Virus record (IMG/VR): IMGVR_UViG_3300023222_000094 | Location: 1 to 44,544 of that record | Direction: 5' to 3' (one strand) | From: a virus | Length of the DNA: 44,544 nt | Shown: positions 8,691-17,707 of the stretch, in pieces | How positions within the stretch are numbered: position 1 is the stretch's first letter | Layout of the letters: the number at the start of each line of letters is the position of its first letter | Position numbers and translations under genes: made by a program | Notes under the pieces: model-generated | The model's database searches: none | What the model was told of the DNA's origin: nothing | What the model saw: only the letters and a program-made list of their open reading frames with translations

Positions 8691-8886
8691 TAAAATAACT
8701 CATAAACAAATAGAAATGTTTTATGACGCAATGGCAGAAGTCCATATATCATTAACTAAAGTACATTTTCTTGGAATTGAACTATATGGTGATGAATTCG
8801 AAAGATTTATGCAGGCAAAGATTTTATTATTTCGTCAAGCTATAAAAGCGTATAAAAATAGTATGGAGTCAAACGATGAAGACTGA
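8677..8886 (+). CDS. Small hypothetical protein
   Basis: 69 aa, helical, unrecognised. The start is ATGATG (8677 or 8680) overlapping the previous gene's end. The junctions at both ends carry the same 12 bases, GATGAAGACTGA, so both this protein and the previous one end in NDED while this and the next begin with MKT. Confidence 0.6.
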   Translation: MMKTDKITHKQIEMFYDAMAEVHISLTKVHFLGIELYGDEFERFMQAKILLFRQAIKAYKNSMESNDED

Positions 8887-9139
8887 ATATAAAAGGTTAG
8901 GCCAACTGCAAATAACCAAAGAGTTAATTGTATTAGATAATTCTTTTTTACCAGAAGCTTTAGCTTCGATCGATTTTAGAATATTGAAAGTCGATTATGA
9001 TTTTGCGAATGATATTTTTACGTATACTGGTATCTCTGCATTGTTTAATGTGGTTCATGAAGGAGCTAAAGCACCAATATATGAACTTATCATAAATACT
9101 AAAGATGGAAAATTTATTGATGCAGAGGTGGCTATCTAA
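8876..9139 (+). CDS. Hypothetical protein
   Basis: 87 aa, unrecognised, with predicted beta-strand character in the C-terminal half. GGAG lies seven bases before the ATG, which overlaps the preceding stop. It ends one base into the co-chaperonin start (TAATG). Confidence 0.65.
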   Translation: MKTEYKRLGQLQITKELIVLDNSFLPEALASIDFRILKVDYDFANDIFTYTGISALFNVVHEGAKAPIYELIINTKDGKFIDAEVAI

Positions 9140-9507
9140 TGAAGATTAAACCATTAGGCTTTTATGTCCTCATAGAAATGGAAGAATACAAAAAAGAAGG
9201 TACAATTCTTTTACCACAAGATTTAATAGACAAAGAACAGGATGCCACAAGTGTTGGCTATGTTCGTGCTATCGGCCCTACTGCTTACGTCGGTTATCCT
9301 GGTTGCGATATTTTTGATGCAGATGAATATATAACTGCGTTAGCAAAAGAAGCAGGTATAACAAGTGCAACACCGCACGGATGTTGGGGTTTAGAAGTAG
9401 GCCAAAAAATAGAATATCGAAAATTTGAAGGTAAAAAATCCACAATAAAGGGATATGAAAATTACCGTTACATTCCAGACTCGCACATTATAGGAGGCAT
9501 AGAATGA
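9139..9507 (+). CDS. GroES-like (Cpn10) co-chaperonin
   Basis: 122 aa. The N-terminal beta-strand (KPLGFYVLIEMEEYKKEGTI), the loop and the VGYVRAIGP strand match the Cpn10 fold. Phage Cpn10 proteins such as T4 gp31 replace host GroES so that GroEL can fold the capsid protein. Its place just before scaffold and capsid genes supports that role here. It is somewhat longer than host GroES (about 97 aa), with an insert near residues 55-85. Confidence 0.75.
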   Translation: MKIKPLGFYVLIEMEEYKKEGTILLPQDLIDKEQDATSVGYVRAIGPTAYVGYPGCDIFDADEYITALAKEAGITSATPHGCWGLEVGQKIEYRKFEGKKSTIKGYENYRYIPDSHIIGGIE

Positions 9508-10304
9508 GTGAAGGATCAGCAGTAGATGCTAACATCAGCGACGATAATCAAGATAAAGACCAATCAGACGAAAATCAAATAGAGATGGGTGCCGCAGAAG
9601 AAAAAGCGCGCGCCGGTGGTTGGAAGCCCGAAGAAGAATGGGACGGAGAAGATAACCAAAAGCCAGAACAGTTTATATCAGCTGAATTATTCAATGAACG
9701 CGGTGTGTGGATTGAACGCCATAAATCACAACAGAAACAAATTAGTGAACTGGAAACTTCATTTAATACCAGAATGAACAACGCCAACAAAATCCACCAA
9801 CAACAAATGGAAGTGCAAAAATCTGATTTGGTACGCAAGCGGGACGAAGCTATTGATTCAGCAGACCGTGAAACTGCGAATGGATATCAAGATGATATTG
9901 ATAAGCTAAACAGTCAACCAGTTGACTCTAGTCCTGCCAATAATGAACAAGCAACACTTGATGCATTTAATTCTAACAACCCTTGGATATTAGGAAACGA
10001 TCCAAAAGCTGCTTATGGAAAACAACAATACGAGGCATATGCAAGGCAAGGAATGGTTGCTAGTGCTGCTATCGCACAAATGGAAAGTGATGTAAACAAA
10101 GCTTTTCCAGCATTGAATCCAGAACGTAATAATCAACCAACTCCAGAAGGTGGCTCTAAACCAGGTGGTAAACGGGCAAGTAAGAAATTATCGATGGCCG
10201 ACCTGACAAGTGATGAATTAAAATGGTATCGGGCTATGCCTGGTGCGTGGGAATCAGAAAAGGTTTATTTACAAGCTGTACAAGACACAAGGGGTGACTC
10301 ATGA
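9504..10304 (+). CDS. Capsid scaffolding protein
   Basis: 266 aa. Acidic N-terminus (about residues 1-55), a central charged coiled coil (about 75-135) and a basic C-terminal part (GGKRASKKLSMADL), the general layout of phage scaffolds that bind coat protein through a basic tail. Location before decoration and capsid genes agrees. Identification rests on composition and position rather than a motif. Confidence 0.65.
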   Translation: MSEGSAVDANISDDNQDKDQSDENQIEMGAAEEKARAGGWKPEEEWDGEDNQKPEQFISAELFNERGVWIERHKSQQKQISELETSFNTRMNNANKIHQQQMEVQKSDLVRKRDEAIDSADRETANGYQDDIDKLNSQPVDSSPANNEQATLDAFNSNNPWILGNDPKAAYGKQQYEAYARQGMVASAAIAQMESDVNKAFPALNPERNNQPTPEGGSKPGGKRASKKLSMADLTSDELKWYRAMPGAWESEKVYLQAVQDTRGDS

Positions 10305-10819
10305 ATGAGCGCAAAAAACCAGGGCCAAAGCCAAAAATAGAGCGTGGAAAAACAGGAGTTGATTTACCTCCTGCTATGCAAGGAACTGAAAAAGGATTAG
10401 TAGCAGGCTCAAGAGAAGAAGTGGCGCATTCATCTGGTAGACCTAAAAGAGTTTCTATGAATAATATGAAAAAATTAGAAATTCCAAAACATCTAATGGA
10501 AGAAGGGTATTACCATCGTTGGTTTCAAGATCGTGATGGACGTATTACTCAAGCTTATGCAGCATATTATGAACATGTTATCGATGAGCAAGGTAATAAT
10601 CTTAGTTGTCAGAGTGGTCCTTATACGATGTATGCCATGCGATTACCTCAAAAATACCGTGACATAGACAATAAGTTGAAAAAAGAACGTGTTGCCGCTA
10701 CACTAGACTCTGAAGCGCAAATAGGCCATGATCCAGCTGGTAATCAAGAATACGCTCCCGATCCAGAGACAGGGAAAGCGGAAGGTGGTAAAAGCGCTAT
10801 AAGACATCATGAAAGTTGA
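10301..10819 (+). CDS. Hypothetical head-region protein
   Basis: 172 aa. Starts in the stop of the scaffold gene (ATGA). The N-terminus has an AT-hook-like basic Pro-rich run (RKKPGPKPK). The middle (GYYHRWFQDRDGRITQAYAA) looks like a conserved phage head-region protein of unknown role that often accompanies this kind of scaffold. Followed by a 104-base gap. Confidence 0.65.
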   Translation: MNERKKPGPKPKIERGKTGVDLPPAMQGTEKGLVAGSREEVAHSSGRPKRVSMNNMKKLEIPKHLMEEGYYHRWFQDRDGRITQAYAAYYEHVIDEQGNNLSCQSGPYTMYAMRLPQKYRDIDNKLKKERVAATLDSEAQIGHDPAGNQEYAPDPETGKAEGGKSAIRHHES

Positions 10820-10853
10820 TAGTCCAATCTAGCTAAACTCATCAAGCGGTAGA

Positions 10854-10917
10854 CCTCCGAAGTTGACTGAGAAACGAACGGGATAATTATCCCTATCATT
10901 CTTTGATTAATCGGAGG
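10854..10917 (+). promoter_or_regulatory. Possible RNA hairpin hiding the decoration-gene ribosome site
   Basis: CCTCCGA at 10854-10860 is an exact complement of TCGGAGG at 10911-10917, which is the Shine-Dalgarno of the gene at 10924. Between them lies a perfect 14-base palindrome, GGGATAATTATCCC (10880-10893). The leader could therefore fold and hide the ribosome site. A TTGACT at 10863 is a possible -35, with no well-spaced -10. Confidence 0.4.
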
Positions 10918-10923
10918 CTTATC

Positions 10924-11481
10924 ATGCCAGCCGGATACAAACTTGTAAATACGGACTCCCAGGGAGACGTAACAGGTAAACAAAAAACATTTTCTGTTCT
11001 CGTAGCAACCACTGAAGTGATTGTCCCCGGCGATCTTGTCCGTATTGCAGGTACTGCAAACGCTCAAGGTGTTGCCGATGTATCGATCGCACCAACTTCC
11101 ACCGCATGTACTGGCGTCGTAATGTCAATCGATCCAACATTCGCAGGTGAAGCACTTTCGCAAACACATCACGCATCAGGCACTTTAGGCACTATCAAAG
11201 TCAATGTTGATCCTAATGCAACATATGAAGTTGATGTGGCTAACGGACCATTACTTATTACTGAAGTTGGCTTGAACGCTCCCGCAGTTGTTACTGAAGC
11301 AACCGCATCCGGTAGCCTTTTTCCTTCTGTGATGGAAGTAAACGCAACAGGTGTCGCAACTACCTCAACTTTACCCTTACACATCGTAGCACTGAAAGAA
11401 GACGCTGCCGGTGTATTAGGTAATGTGGCGATTGTACGCATCAACGAATCAACTGTCGCTCTCGGCGCAACAGGAATTTAG
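10924..11481 (+). CDS. Head decoration / capsid-stabilising protein
   Basis: 185 aa, rich in Ala, Val, Thr and Gly and strongly beta in pattern, with no Cys-rich or catalytic motif. It lies between scaffold and major capsid genes, the usual place of cement proteins in epsilon15- and BPP-1-type heads. ATG at 10924 is chosen because GGAGG lies just upstream. The function is inferred from position and composition. Confidence 0.6.
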   Translation: MPAGYKLVNTDSQGDVTGKQKTFSVLVATTEVIVPGDLVRIAGTANAQGVADVSIAPTSTACTGVVMSIDPTFAGEALSQTHHASGTLGTIKVNVDPNATYEVDVANGPLLITEVGLNAPAVVTEATASGSLFPSVMEVNATGVATTSTLPLHIVALKEDAAGVLGNVAIVRINESTVALGATGI

Positions 11482-11490
11482 GGGAAAATT

Positions 11491-12414
11491 ATGGCTTCCG
11501 GAACAATTAGCACAGGTTCGCTACCCCGATTACTACAAGAAGGTGTCGCGAACGTATTTGGTAACGAACTTAAACAGCACGATAGAAAATGGGACAAAAT
11601 GTTCATGACGAATCAATCGTCAAAAGCATTCGAAGTCGATGTTCAGTTAGAAGGTTTTAATCGAGCATCCAGTAAACCCGAAGGTGATGATATTACATTT
11701 GATTCACGTCAACAGGGTTTCACTCCTAAATATATTCATACCACTTTTGCCAAGGGTTACATCGTGACTGAAGAAGCTCTTGAAGATGAGCTTTATGGTC
11801 AATTAAACGATGGAGCCAGAGCATTAGCTCGTGTGATGAATATCACTAAAGAGTTGGAAGGTGCAGCTGTTTATAATAATGGTTTTGACGCTACTGTTCT
11901 CATGACAGATGGCGATGGACAACCGTTATTCTCTACCGCACATTCTAATGGTCCTTCCGGTGGTACTTATTCAAATCGGTTGACTGTCGATGCGGATTTA
12001 TCTGAAGCGGCGCTTGAAGATTTGCTTATTCAGATTCAAACAATCCAAGATGCTCGTGGCTTGCCTGCTGCTTTACAGGCAATGCGTTTACTCGTTGCTC
12101 CTGCTAACAGCTTTGAAGCTCAACGTATCTTAGGTTCTGTTTTGCAAAATGACACAGGTAACAATGCAACCAATGCAGTACGCGATATGAATGCAGTGCG
12201 CGATGGGTTTATGTCTAACCCATTCTTAACTGATACGGATGCATGGTTTTTGACCACCGATGCACCTCACGGGATGAAGTATTACACTCGCCGTGGGGTA
12301 CGTTTCGGCCAGGATAATGCGTTCACTTCAGGTAACGCGCGGTTCAAGGCTGATGAGAGATATGACTTCGGTTGGTCAGACGGGAGAGGATCATTTGGCT
12401 CAAGTGGGTCTTGA
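11491..12414 (+). CDS. Major capsid protein
   Basis: 307 aa, preceded by AGGGGAAA. The sequence resembles Mu gpT-like and related HK97-fold coat proteins: a helical N-terminal arm, GFTPKYIHTTFAKGYIVTEE near residues 74-93, the central DLSEAALEDLLIQIQ helix and a C-terminal FKADERYDFGW strand. It would be the most abundant virion protein. Confidence 0.85.
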   Translation: MASGTISTGSLPRLLQEGVANVFGNELKQHDRKWDKMFMTNQSSKAFEVDVQLEGFNRASSKPEGDDITFDSRQQGFTPKYIHTTFAKGYIVTEEALEDELYGQLNDGARALARVMNITKELEGAAVYNNGFDATVLMTDGDGQPLFSTAHSNGPSGGTYSNRLTVDADLSEAALEDLLIQIQTIQDARGLPAALQAMRLLVAPANSFEAQRILGSVLQNDTGNNATNAVRDMNAVRDGFMSNPFLTDTDAWFLTTDAPHGMKYYTRRGVRFGQDNAFTSGNARFKADERYDFGWSDGRGSFGSSGS

Positions 12415-12442
12415 AGATAACCCACCAAAGGAGTATCATTAA

Positions 12443-12461
12443 CCTGTAAATTAACTACAGG
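12443..12461 (+). promoter_or_regulatory. Hairpin overlapping the HNH-gene ribosome site
   Basis: CCTGTA (12443-12448) pairs with TACAGG (12456-12461); the 3' arm contains the start of the CAGGAG Shine-Dalgarno used by the gene at 12470. Such hairpins often damp translation of free-standing homing endonuclease genes from late transcripts. Confidence 0.4.
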
Positions 12462-12469
12462 AGAGTGAT

Positions 12470-13393
12470 ATGCCTTGTTGTAACGTTGAAAGCTGTGAAA
12501 GAAACGCTGATAGAGTTTGGTCAGAAGATAGAAGCAAAAGGATTTGCGAAACTCATTTTAAAAGATGGGAAAAAACAGGTAAGTTTTCAATTGATAGGCC
12601 GGATGATTGGGGTTTAGAAACAAAACGTAAATACAAAGAAAAAGAATGTGTTCACTGCAATAAAGTAAAAAAGATAGCTGCGAAAGGATTATGTAGGGCT
12701 TGTTATCAAAGGCAAAATAAAACAGGAAGTCTTGAGTACCAAAGGAAAGGTATCATAAATATTTGCACCGAAGAATATTGTTCTGGCAATGTTGTTTCCA
12801 ACGGTCTATGTGATAAACATAGAATGAGGCTGGAAAGATATGGTCAACTTGATACATTAAGATCTGATGACTGGGGTACAAGAACAAAGCATCCATTATA
12901 TATTTATTGGACGGATACAAAAAGGCGCGAAACTTTAAATATATCTAAGGAATGGAAAGAGAATTTTTGGTCATTTGTAAATATTGTAAAAGAAAGACCA
13001 AGCAAAAATCATTTTTTAAGAGCGGTAGATTTAAATAAAGAGTTAGGCCAAAACAATTGGCAGTGGATAGAGGGTATAACCAAAGCCGAAAGGCATATGG
13101 TAAATAAAGCCAAACAACGCGACAGCGAAAGAAATAGAGCTAAAGTTTCAGCAAAAGAAAGAGAAAGTCTATTGATTGCTGCCGATAATAAATGTGAAAT
13201 ATGCGGTGAAAAACCTAATATTGATGATTCGGTAACAGGTAAGAAGAAAAATAAATTATGTGTTGATCACTGTCATGTTACAGGAAAATTAAGAGGCATA
13301 CTTTGCTCAAACTGTAATATAGGTATTGGCAACCTCAAAGACTCAACCGAATTACTAAGGAAAGCGATTCTCTATTTAGAAAGGAAATCCTAA
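12470..13393 (+). CDS. Endonuclease VII-type HNH nuclease, likely free-standing homing endonuclease
   Basis: 307 aa. The N-terminal half has three Cys/His knuckles near residues 3-30, 60-82 and 97-116, each with the pattern C..C, GLC or IC, then C/H. The C-terminal part (about 235-305) matches endonuclease VII: CEICG, LCVDHCHVTGKLRGILC, then CNIGIGNLKDS. The family cuts branched or double-stranded DNA. Insertion between capsid and fibre genes, with its own gap on each side, is typical of selfish HNH genes. Confidence 0.85.
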   Translation: MPCCNVESCERNADRVWSEDRSKRICETHFKRWEKTGKFSIDRPDDWGLETKRKYKEKECVHCNKVKKIAAKGLCRACYQRQNKTGSLEYQRKGIINICTEEYCSGNVVSNGLCDKHRMRLERYGQLDTLRSDDWGTRTKHPLYIYWTDTKRRETLNISKEWKENFWSFVNIVKERPSKNHFLRAVDLNKELGQNNWQWIEGITKAERHMVNKAKQRDSERNRAKVSAKERESLLIAADNKCEICGEKPNIDDSVTGKKKNKLCVDHCHVTGKLRGILCSNCNIGIGNLKDSTELLRKAILYLERKS

Positions 13394-13430
13394 TGGCCTT
13401 CGGGCTGGTTAATAACTGTTAGGTGATAAT

Positions 13431-14402
13431 ATGAGTACCACAAACTTTCCAAACGGGCTATCAAGCTTTGGTATCCCTCAACTTGGAGATGGCATCCCAA
13501 GTACATATGGTGAATACATCTTTGTCGACCCTGATTCTGTAGGTGCAGATAATGGAAGGACCATGAAGAATGCTTTCCGTACAGTCGGGCAAGCGGTTAC
13601 CAAGGCAATTACAAACACTAACGCTGTAATATTGATGAATGCCAACTCAGCGCATTCAACGGCCACAACTAACGATGAGTTAACACTAACCAAAAGTCGG
13701 ATTCATTTTGTTGGTTTGGGCGCCGGTTCTCGTTATATCGGTCAACGTACACGATGGACAATGGGTGTAACTACTGGAACGGCAATCGCAATAGTTCAGA
13801 ACACTGGTGTAGGTAATACGTTTACCAACATCAAGTTTGATTCATCTGATACGTTGTCAACCAGCAAGTATGCCTTTGCTGATGGCGGCGAATTTACACA
13901 GATGACTAATTGCGAGATTGTTCACTCTGGTCAACTAGGCGTGGCGACTGCTGCTCCTTTGTTATGTAACGGTGACTCAGCCTATTATTTAGGTTGTTCA
14001 ATTGGTTCACTTGTTCACATCTGGTCCGTTGCAGCTCAAAACGTGTTGTTTGACCGTGAAACAATCACTGGTAAAGTGGCGCGTGACGTTATTTTTGAAG
14101 ATTGCTTCTCCCTGGCTAAAACCTCAAGCGCGACATTTGTCCACCACAGAGGCACCGGTGCGACAGATATTGAGCGGATGTTGATCTATAAAGGCGAGTG
14201 TGGATTTATCAACGCCAAACTTGGCGCAGCTAACCCGGCTCAATGTGTTGGATTTACATCTGAACAGACTGAGGGTGATATTGTTATTGGCCCTAATTGT
14301 TATGATCGTGGTAATACTTCGGTTTCAACAACCACAGGCGTGTTTATTTATAACTCTGGTGCTCCAAGTGATACCGGCAACTCTGGTATTCAATCAGCAT
14401 GA
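13431..14402 (+). CDS. Beta-helix head-fibre-like structural protein
   Basis: 323 aa. After an N-terminal region comes YIFVDPDSVGADNGRTMKNAF, typical of pectate-lyase-like right-handed beta-helices in phage proteins, followed by repeating short strands to the C-terminus. No catalytic residues are evident. Position after the capsid gene suggests a virion surface component. AGGTGA precedes the start. Confidence 0.65.
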   Translation: MSTTNFPNGLSSFGIPQLGDGIPSTYGEYIFVDPDSVGADNGRTMKNAFRTVGQAVTKAITNTNAVILMNANSAHSTATTNDELTLTKSRIHFVGLGAGSRYIGQRTRWTMGVTTGTAIAIVQNTGVGNTFTNIKFDSSDTLSTSKYAFADGGEFTQMTNCEIVHSGQLGVATAAPLLCNGDSAYYLGCSIGSLVHIWSVAAQNVLFDRETITGKVARDVIFEDCFSLAKTSSATFVHHRGTGATDIERMLIYKGECGFINAKLGAANPAQCVGFTSEQTEGDIVIGPNCYDRGNTSVSTTTGVFIYNSGAPSDTGNSGIQSA

Positions 14403-14614
14403 TTTATGAATATAAATGTGGGTGCGGCAATAAATGGAAAGTTACAAGAAAGCTTTGTGATTATTCCTTGCCCGCAATTTGTGATTGTGGGGAGGTCGGT
14501 ATACGTGTTTTATCTGCGTTGCCGTCTTCTTGCCGTAGGACGCATCCTGATATTAAACAGGATATTCACGAGCTTGTTGCCGGCATACCAGCTGGTAATT
14601 ACACAGAGTTTTAA
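14399..14614 (+). CDS. FmdB-like zinc-ribbon protein
   Basis: 71 aa. MIYEYKCGCGNKW followed by CDCG gives the four-cysteine ribbon of the FmdB/regulatory family, which begins (P)IYEY.C..CG. The start overlaps the previous stop (ATGA). An overlapping open frame at 14406-14639 lacks these features and is taken as a shadow. Role in the phage unknown. Confidence 0.7.
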   Translation: MIYEYKCGCGNKWKVTRKLCDYSLPAICDCGEVGIRVLSALPSSCRRTHPDIKQDIHELVAGIPAGNYTEF

Positions 14615-14635
14615 ACTCCAGCATAGGAGAATATT

Positions 14636-14929
14636 ATGAGTAGGCATACCGTCACATTTGCAGCGGAAACAACACGCAATTTTGTTGCCAATTCCAGGCG
14701 TGGCGATCAATATCATGCCACCATTCAAAACTTAACAGATCAAACCATTACCATCACGGTAACAAATCAGGACATTCAAGGCTCAAGTCCGACCTTCGAT
14801 ACTCCTGCCGCTGGTGCGTTGGTTATCACAGTTGGTGCTATTGGCACATTAGATGAAGCGTATGACGGCTGGTTAATTACTGCCGGTGGATCTGCCACAG
14901 GTACAGTAGAAATCACGGAGGCAGGATAA
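14636..14929 (+). CDS. Small beta-rich virion-type protein
   Basis: 97 aa, preceded by AGGAGAA. Thr/Val-rich alternating strands (QTITITVTNQD) without motif suggest a small structural protein. It overlaps the next gene at TAATG. Function unassigned. Confidence 0.65.
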   Translation: MSRHTVTFAAETTRNFVANSRRGDQYHATIQNLTDQTITITVTNQDIQGSSPTFDTPAAGALVITVGAIGTLDEAYDGWLITAGGSATGTVEITEAG

Positions 14930-15057
14930 TGTCAAGAGTTAGAGAGACTGAACAGCAAAAAGCTGGGCATCAGTTAGAACAACAAGACAGTGCATCAAAG
15001 CCATTATCTCAAAAGGGTAAGTCGCGTAAATCCGCTAGTAAGAAGCGTAAGTATTAA
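14929..15057 (+). CDS. Short basic protein between head and neck genes
   Basis: 42 aa, with an N-terminal hydrophilic helix and a very basic end (GKSRKSASKKRKY). It starts in the stop of the previous gene and ends directly before the ATG at 15058, so the spacing fits an operon gene perfectly. Short basic proteins at this place are common in related phages; function unknown. Confidence 0.6.
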   Translation: MSRVRETEQQKAGHQLEQQDSASKPLSQKGKSRKSASKKRKY

Positions 15058-15309
15058 ATGCGTAATAAATTTGTTATAGGCGATCATAATGTAATATCTG
15101 ACATTTCAGGGCAAAAATTCAAACGCTCTGAGATGCGTTTCAACTGGAAAGGTCAATTAGTTCACGCTGAAACAGAATGGGAAGAGAAGCATCCTCAGAT
15201 AGAAATTAGAGGTCGCAATGAAAAGATTGCGGTTACTGATGGCACCAGAACCCAAAGCGATGATCCACCGCTGTTAGATCCGCCTATTACTGGGGATGAT
15301 TTGATATGA
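15058..15309 (+). CDS. Conserved small neck-region protein
   Basis: 83 aa. MRNKFVIGDHNVISD, followed by FKRSEMRFNWKG and a WEEKHPQ segment, matches a small protein widespread in phages next to head-tail genes. Relatives usually have a C..C pair in the first third (for example DRCGFKF); here these positions read SDISGQKFK, so the metal site is lost. It overlaps the gp4-like gene. Confidence 0.65.
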   Translation: MRNKFVIGDHNVISDISGQKFKRSEMRFNWKGQLVHAETEWEEKHPQIEIRGRNEKIAVTDGTRTQSDDPPLLDPPITGDDLI

Positions 15310-16244
15310 CAGCCGTATTAACCGCCACAGCAGAAGAAATTGTAAATGGTGCATTAAGATTAATCGGTGAGATTGACGCTAATCGACCAGCTGACGCATC
15401 ACAAATGCAAGACGGTCTTGAGTCATTCAATTACCTAATGAAAAGTTGGCAAAATCAAGGCTTACACCTTTGGACGAAAACCGAAGGGGTATTATTCCTT
15501 GATGTCGGAAAAACCGATTACAAATTAGGACCGACTGGAGATGAGGCCGGGAATGCGGATGACTTTGTTAACACTGACATGGCCGTCGCCGGTATTGCTA
15601 CAGATAAAACATTAACTCTTGATTCGACTGCTGGCATGGAATTCGGGGATCTAATTGGAGTACGTCTTGATGACAACACTAGGCACTGGTCTGACGTTGT
15701 TACTGTAATAAGCACGACTCAAGTGTTAATTACAGACGGATTACCTAGTTCATCCGCTGTCGGAAATAGTGTTTTCTCGATACCAGAATTACTACCCCGT
15801 CCCGTTAGAATATTGCAACTAAGGCGCGACAGAATAGACTCAACAGATGAGATCGAGGCTAATCAATGGTCAAGGGAAGAATACTTTGCTCAACCTAACA
15901 AATCATCTCAGGGAACAATAAACAATTGGTATTATTCGCCACAATTAACTGATGGTCGTATTTATATTTGGCAAACCGCTAATGATGTAGATCAAATAGC
16001 ACGGTTCACTTATGAGCGGCCAATTGAAATCACAGCTTTAACTTCTGATAACCCTGACTTTCCATCTGAATGGTTTAGGACATTGAAATACAACTTAGCT
16101 GTTGATATCGCTCCAGAATACCGAATACCACAAGATAGACTTGACAGATTAGAGCTTAAAGCGTCAGAAATGCTAGAAAATTCATTAGGGTTTGATTTTG
16201 AACCTGACTCAATGGATATGCAGCCTGATTTTGGAGGTAACTAA
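15306..16244 (+). CDS. Head-completion / tail accessory factor, P22 gp4-like
   Basis: 312 aa. The N-terminal segment (EEIVNGALRLIGEIDANRPA, then LESFNYLMKSWQNQG) is typical of the gp4-type adaptor that binds under the portal. It is followed by a gp10-like gene, as in P22. It is longer than P22 gp4 (166 aa), with a beta-rich insertion near residues 65-165. P22 gp4 has muramidase activity; no clear active site can be named here. Confidence 0.75.
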   Translation: MTAVLTATAEEIVNGALRLIGEIDANRPADASQMQDGLESFNYLMKSWQNQGLHLWTKTEGVLFLDVGKTDYKLGPTGDEAGNADDFVNTDMAVAGIATDKTLTLDSTAGMEFGDLIGVRLDDNTRHWSDVVTVISTTQVLITDGLPSSSAVGNSVFSIPELLPRPVRILQLRRDRIDSTDEIEANQWSREEYFAQPNKSSQGTINNWYYSPQLTDGRIYIWQTANDVDQIARFTYERPIEITALTSDNPDFPSEWFRTLKYNLAVDIAPEYRIPQDRLDRLELKASEMLENSLGFDFEPDSMDMQPDFGGN

Positions 16245-17707
16245 TGCCTCGCATAGAGATACCATTTGCGGATGGTTTTTATGTAAGCCAATCGACACCG
16301 CTTTTAGACAAGCGGGTTGTTAATGCCTATCCTGTGATTCCACAGGCTGACGCGTTAAGCAAAAGGGCTTTATTGAGAACACCAGGTATCAAAGAGTTTT
16401 CAGATTTTGGCACCGGTTCTAGCCGTGGAGCTATAAAGTTTAATGATGGTACGCCATACAGAGTGGTTGGTAACTCATTGCTTTCGATGGATTCAAATGG
16501 GGTAATCACCAGTCATGGTAATATTAATGGGATAAGTGACGTATCAATTGATTCAAACGGAATAAATATAGCTATCCAAGATCCGAACGGTAGTAGTTAT
16601 TTTTTTACACCTTCAACTAATACTCTTGAATTAAATAACGACTCAGTGTTTTTAAGTTTTGGTCAAGCCAGGACAGTGGCGTTTAAGGATGGATTTTACG
16701 TTTACAATACAGATGCTATATTTTTCAGTTCATCACTTAAAACCGATAATGACGGCAAGAATTTTAACGCTTTAGATTTTACTGATGCAGAGATTAGTCC
16801 AGACATAATAATTGCCATGCATAACAACCATAATCAATTGTATGCTCTTGGCGAAACGACTATTGAGGTTTACCAGACCATTATCACGGCTGGTTTCCCG
16901 TTTCAACGTATCCCAGGCGCTTTAATTCAAAAAGGATGTGCTGCTAGATTTTCTATTGTTGATTTTGATAATAGCTTTTTATTTATCGGCGGTGACGTTG
17001 GTGAGCAACCGGCAATCTGGAAAGCCGTTGGCTCAAATGCTCAAAAGATTTCAACAAGTTCAATTGATCAACTAATACAAAAAAGCACACCTGACGAAAT
17101 AGCCAATGCAAGAGCGTTTACCTATGCTCAAAACGGAAATTATTTTGCGGTGTTTACCATCGGAATACATACCTTTTCATATGACGCAACAACAACGGCG
17201 CTATCCGGTAAAAACGAATGGCACGAAAGACAAACAGGAATAACAAATGGTGATGGGTTCCAGGTGTGGCGCGCAATTCATGGCATAAAGGCATTCGGTA
17301 AAATATTAGTTGGTGATGACCGGTCAGGCAAAACGGGTGAATTGGATTTTGAAACAAAAACTGAATACGGGGATAAGGTTGAAAGATTCTTTACTACCAA
17401 ACCATTTACAGCGGACGGTGAAACTATTTTTTCTCACGAAATAGAGTTGTCAATGCAAACTGGGGTGGGTGATAAAACAACCCCAGACCCGCAAATCAGG
17501 ATGGATTATTCCGACGATGAAGGTCGAACATTTGAATTTGAAATATCCAAACCTATGGGCAAAGTTGGAGAATTTAAAACTAGAGTTAGATGGACCAGGC
17601 TAGGAAGTATACCGGATAACAGGATTTTAAGATTCAAAATGACAGATCCTGTTGAATATAATGTATATGCATTATTCGCCAACGCCGAGGTAACAAACAG
17701 TGGCTGA
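16244..17707 (+). CDS. Packaged-DNA stabilisation protein, P22 gp10-like
   Basis: 487 aa, close to P22 gp10 (472 aa). Opening IEIPFADGFYVSQSTPLLDK, RVVNAYP, then LRTPGIKEF and a propeller-like series of strands are characteristic of the Phage_stabilise family. It forms the hub below gp4 that plugs the portal channel. ATG overlaps the preceding stop. Confidence 0.85.
   Translation: MPRIEIPFADGFYVSQSTPLLDKRVVNAYPVIPQADALSKRALLRTPGIKEFSDFGTGSSRGAIKFNDGTPYRVVGNSLLSMDSNGVITSHGNINGISDVSIDSNGINIAIQDPNGSSYFFTPSTNTLELNNDSVFLSFGQARTVAFKDGFYVYNTDAIFFSSSLKTDNDGKNFNALDFTDAEISPDIIIAMHNNHNQLYALGETTIEVYQTIITAGFPFQRIPGALIQKGCAARFSIVDFDNSFLFIGGDVGEQPAIWKAVGSNAQKISTSSIDQLIQKSTPDEIANARAFTYAQNGNYFAVFTIGIHTFSYDATTTALSGKNEWHERQTGITNGDGFQVWRAIHGIKAFGKILVGDDRSGKTGELDFETKTEYGDKVERFFTTKPFTADGETIFSHEIELSMQTGVGDKTTPDPQIRMDYSDDEGRTFEFEISKPMGKVGEFKTRVRWTRLGSIPDNRILRFKMTDPVEYNVYALFANAEVTNSG

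Noticed and set aside
14406-14639. Plus-strand frame overlapping the FmdB-like gene
   Set aside because: The alternative frame has the four-Cys ribbon and an ATGA overlap; this one has neither.
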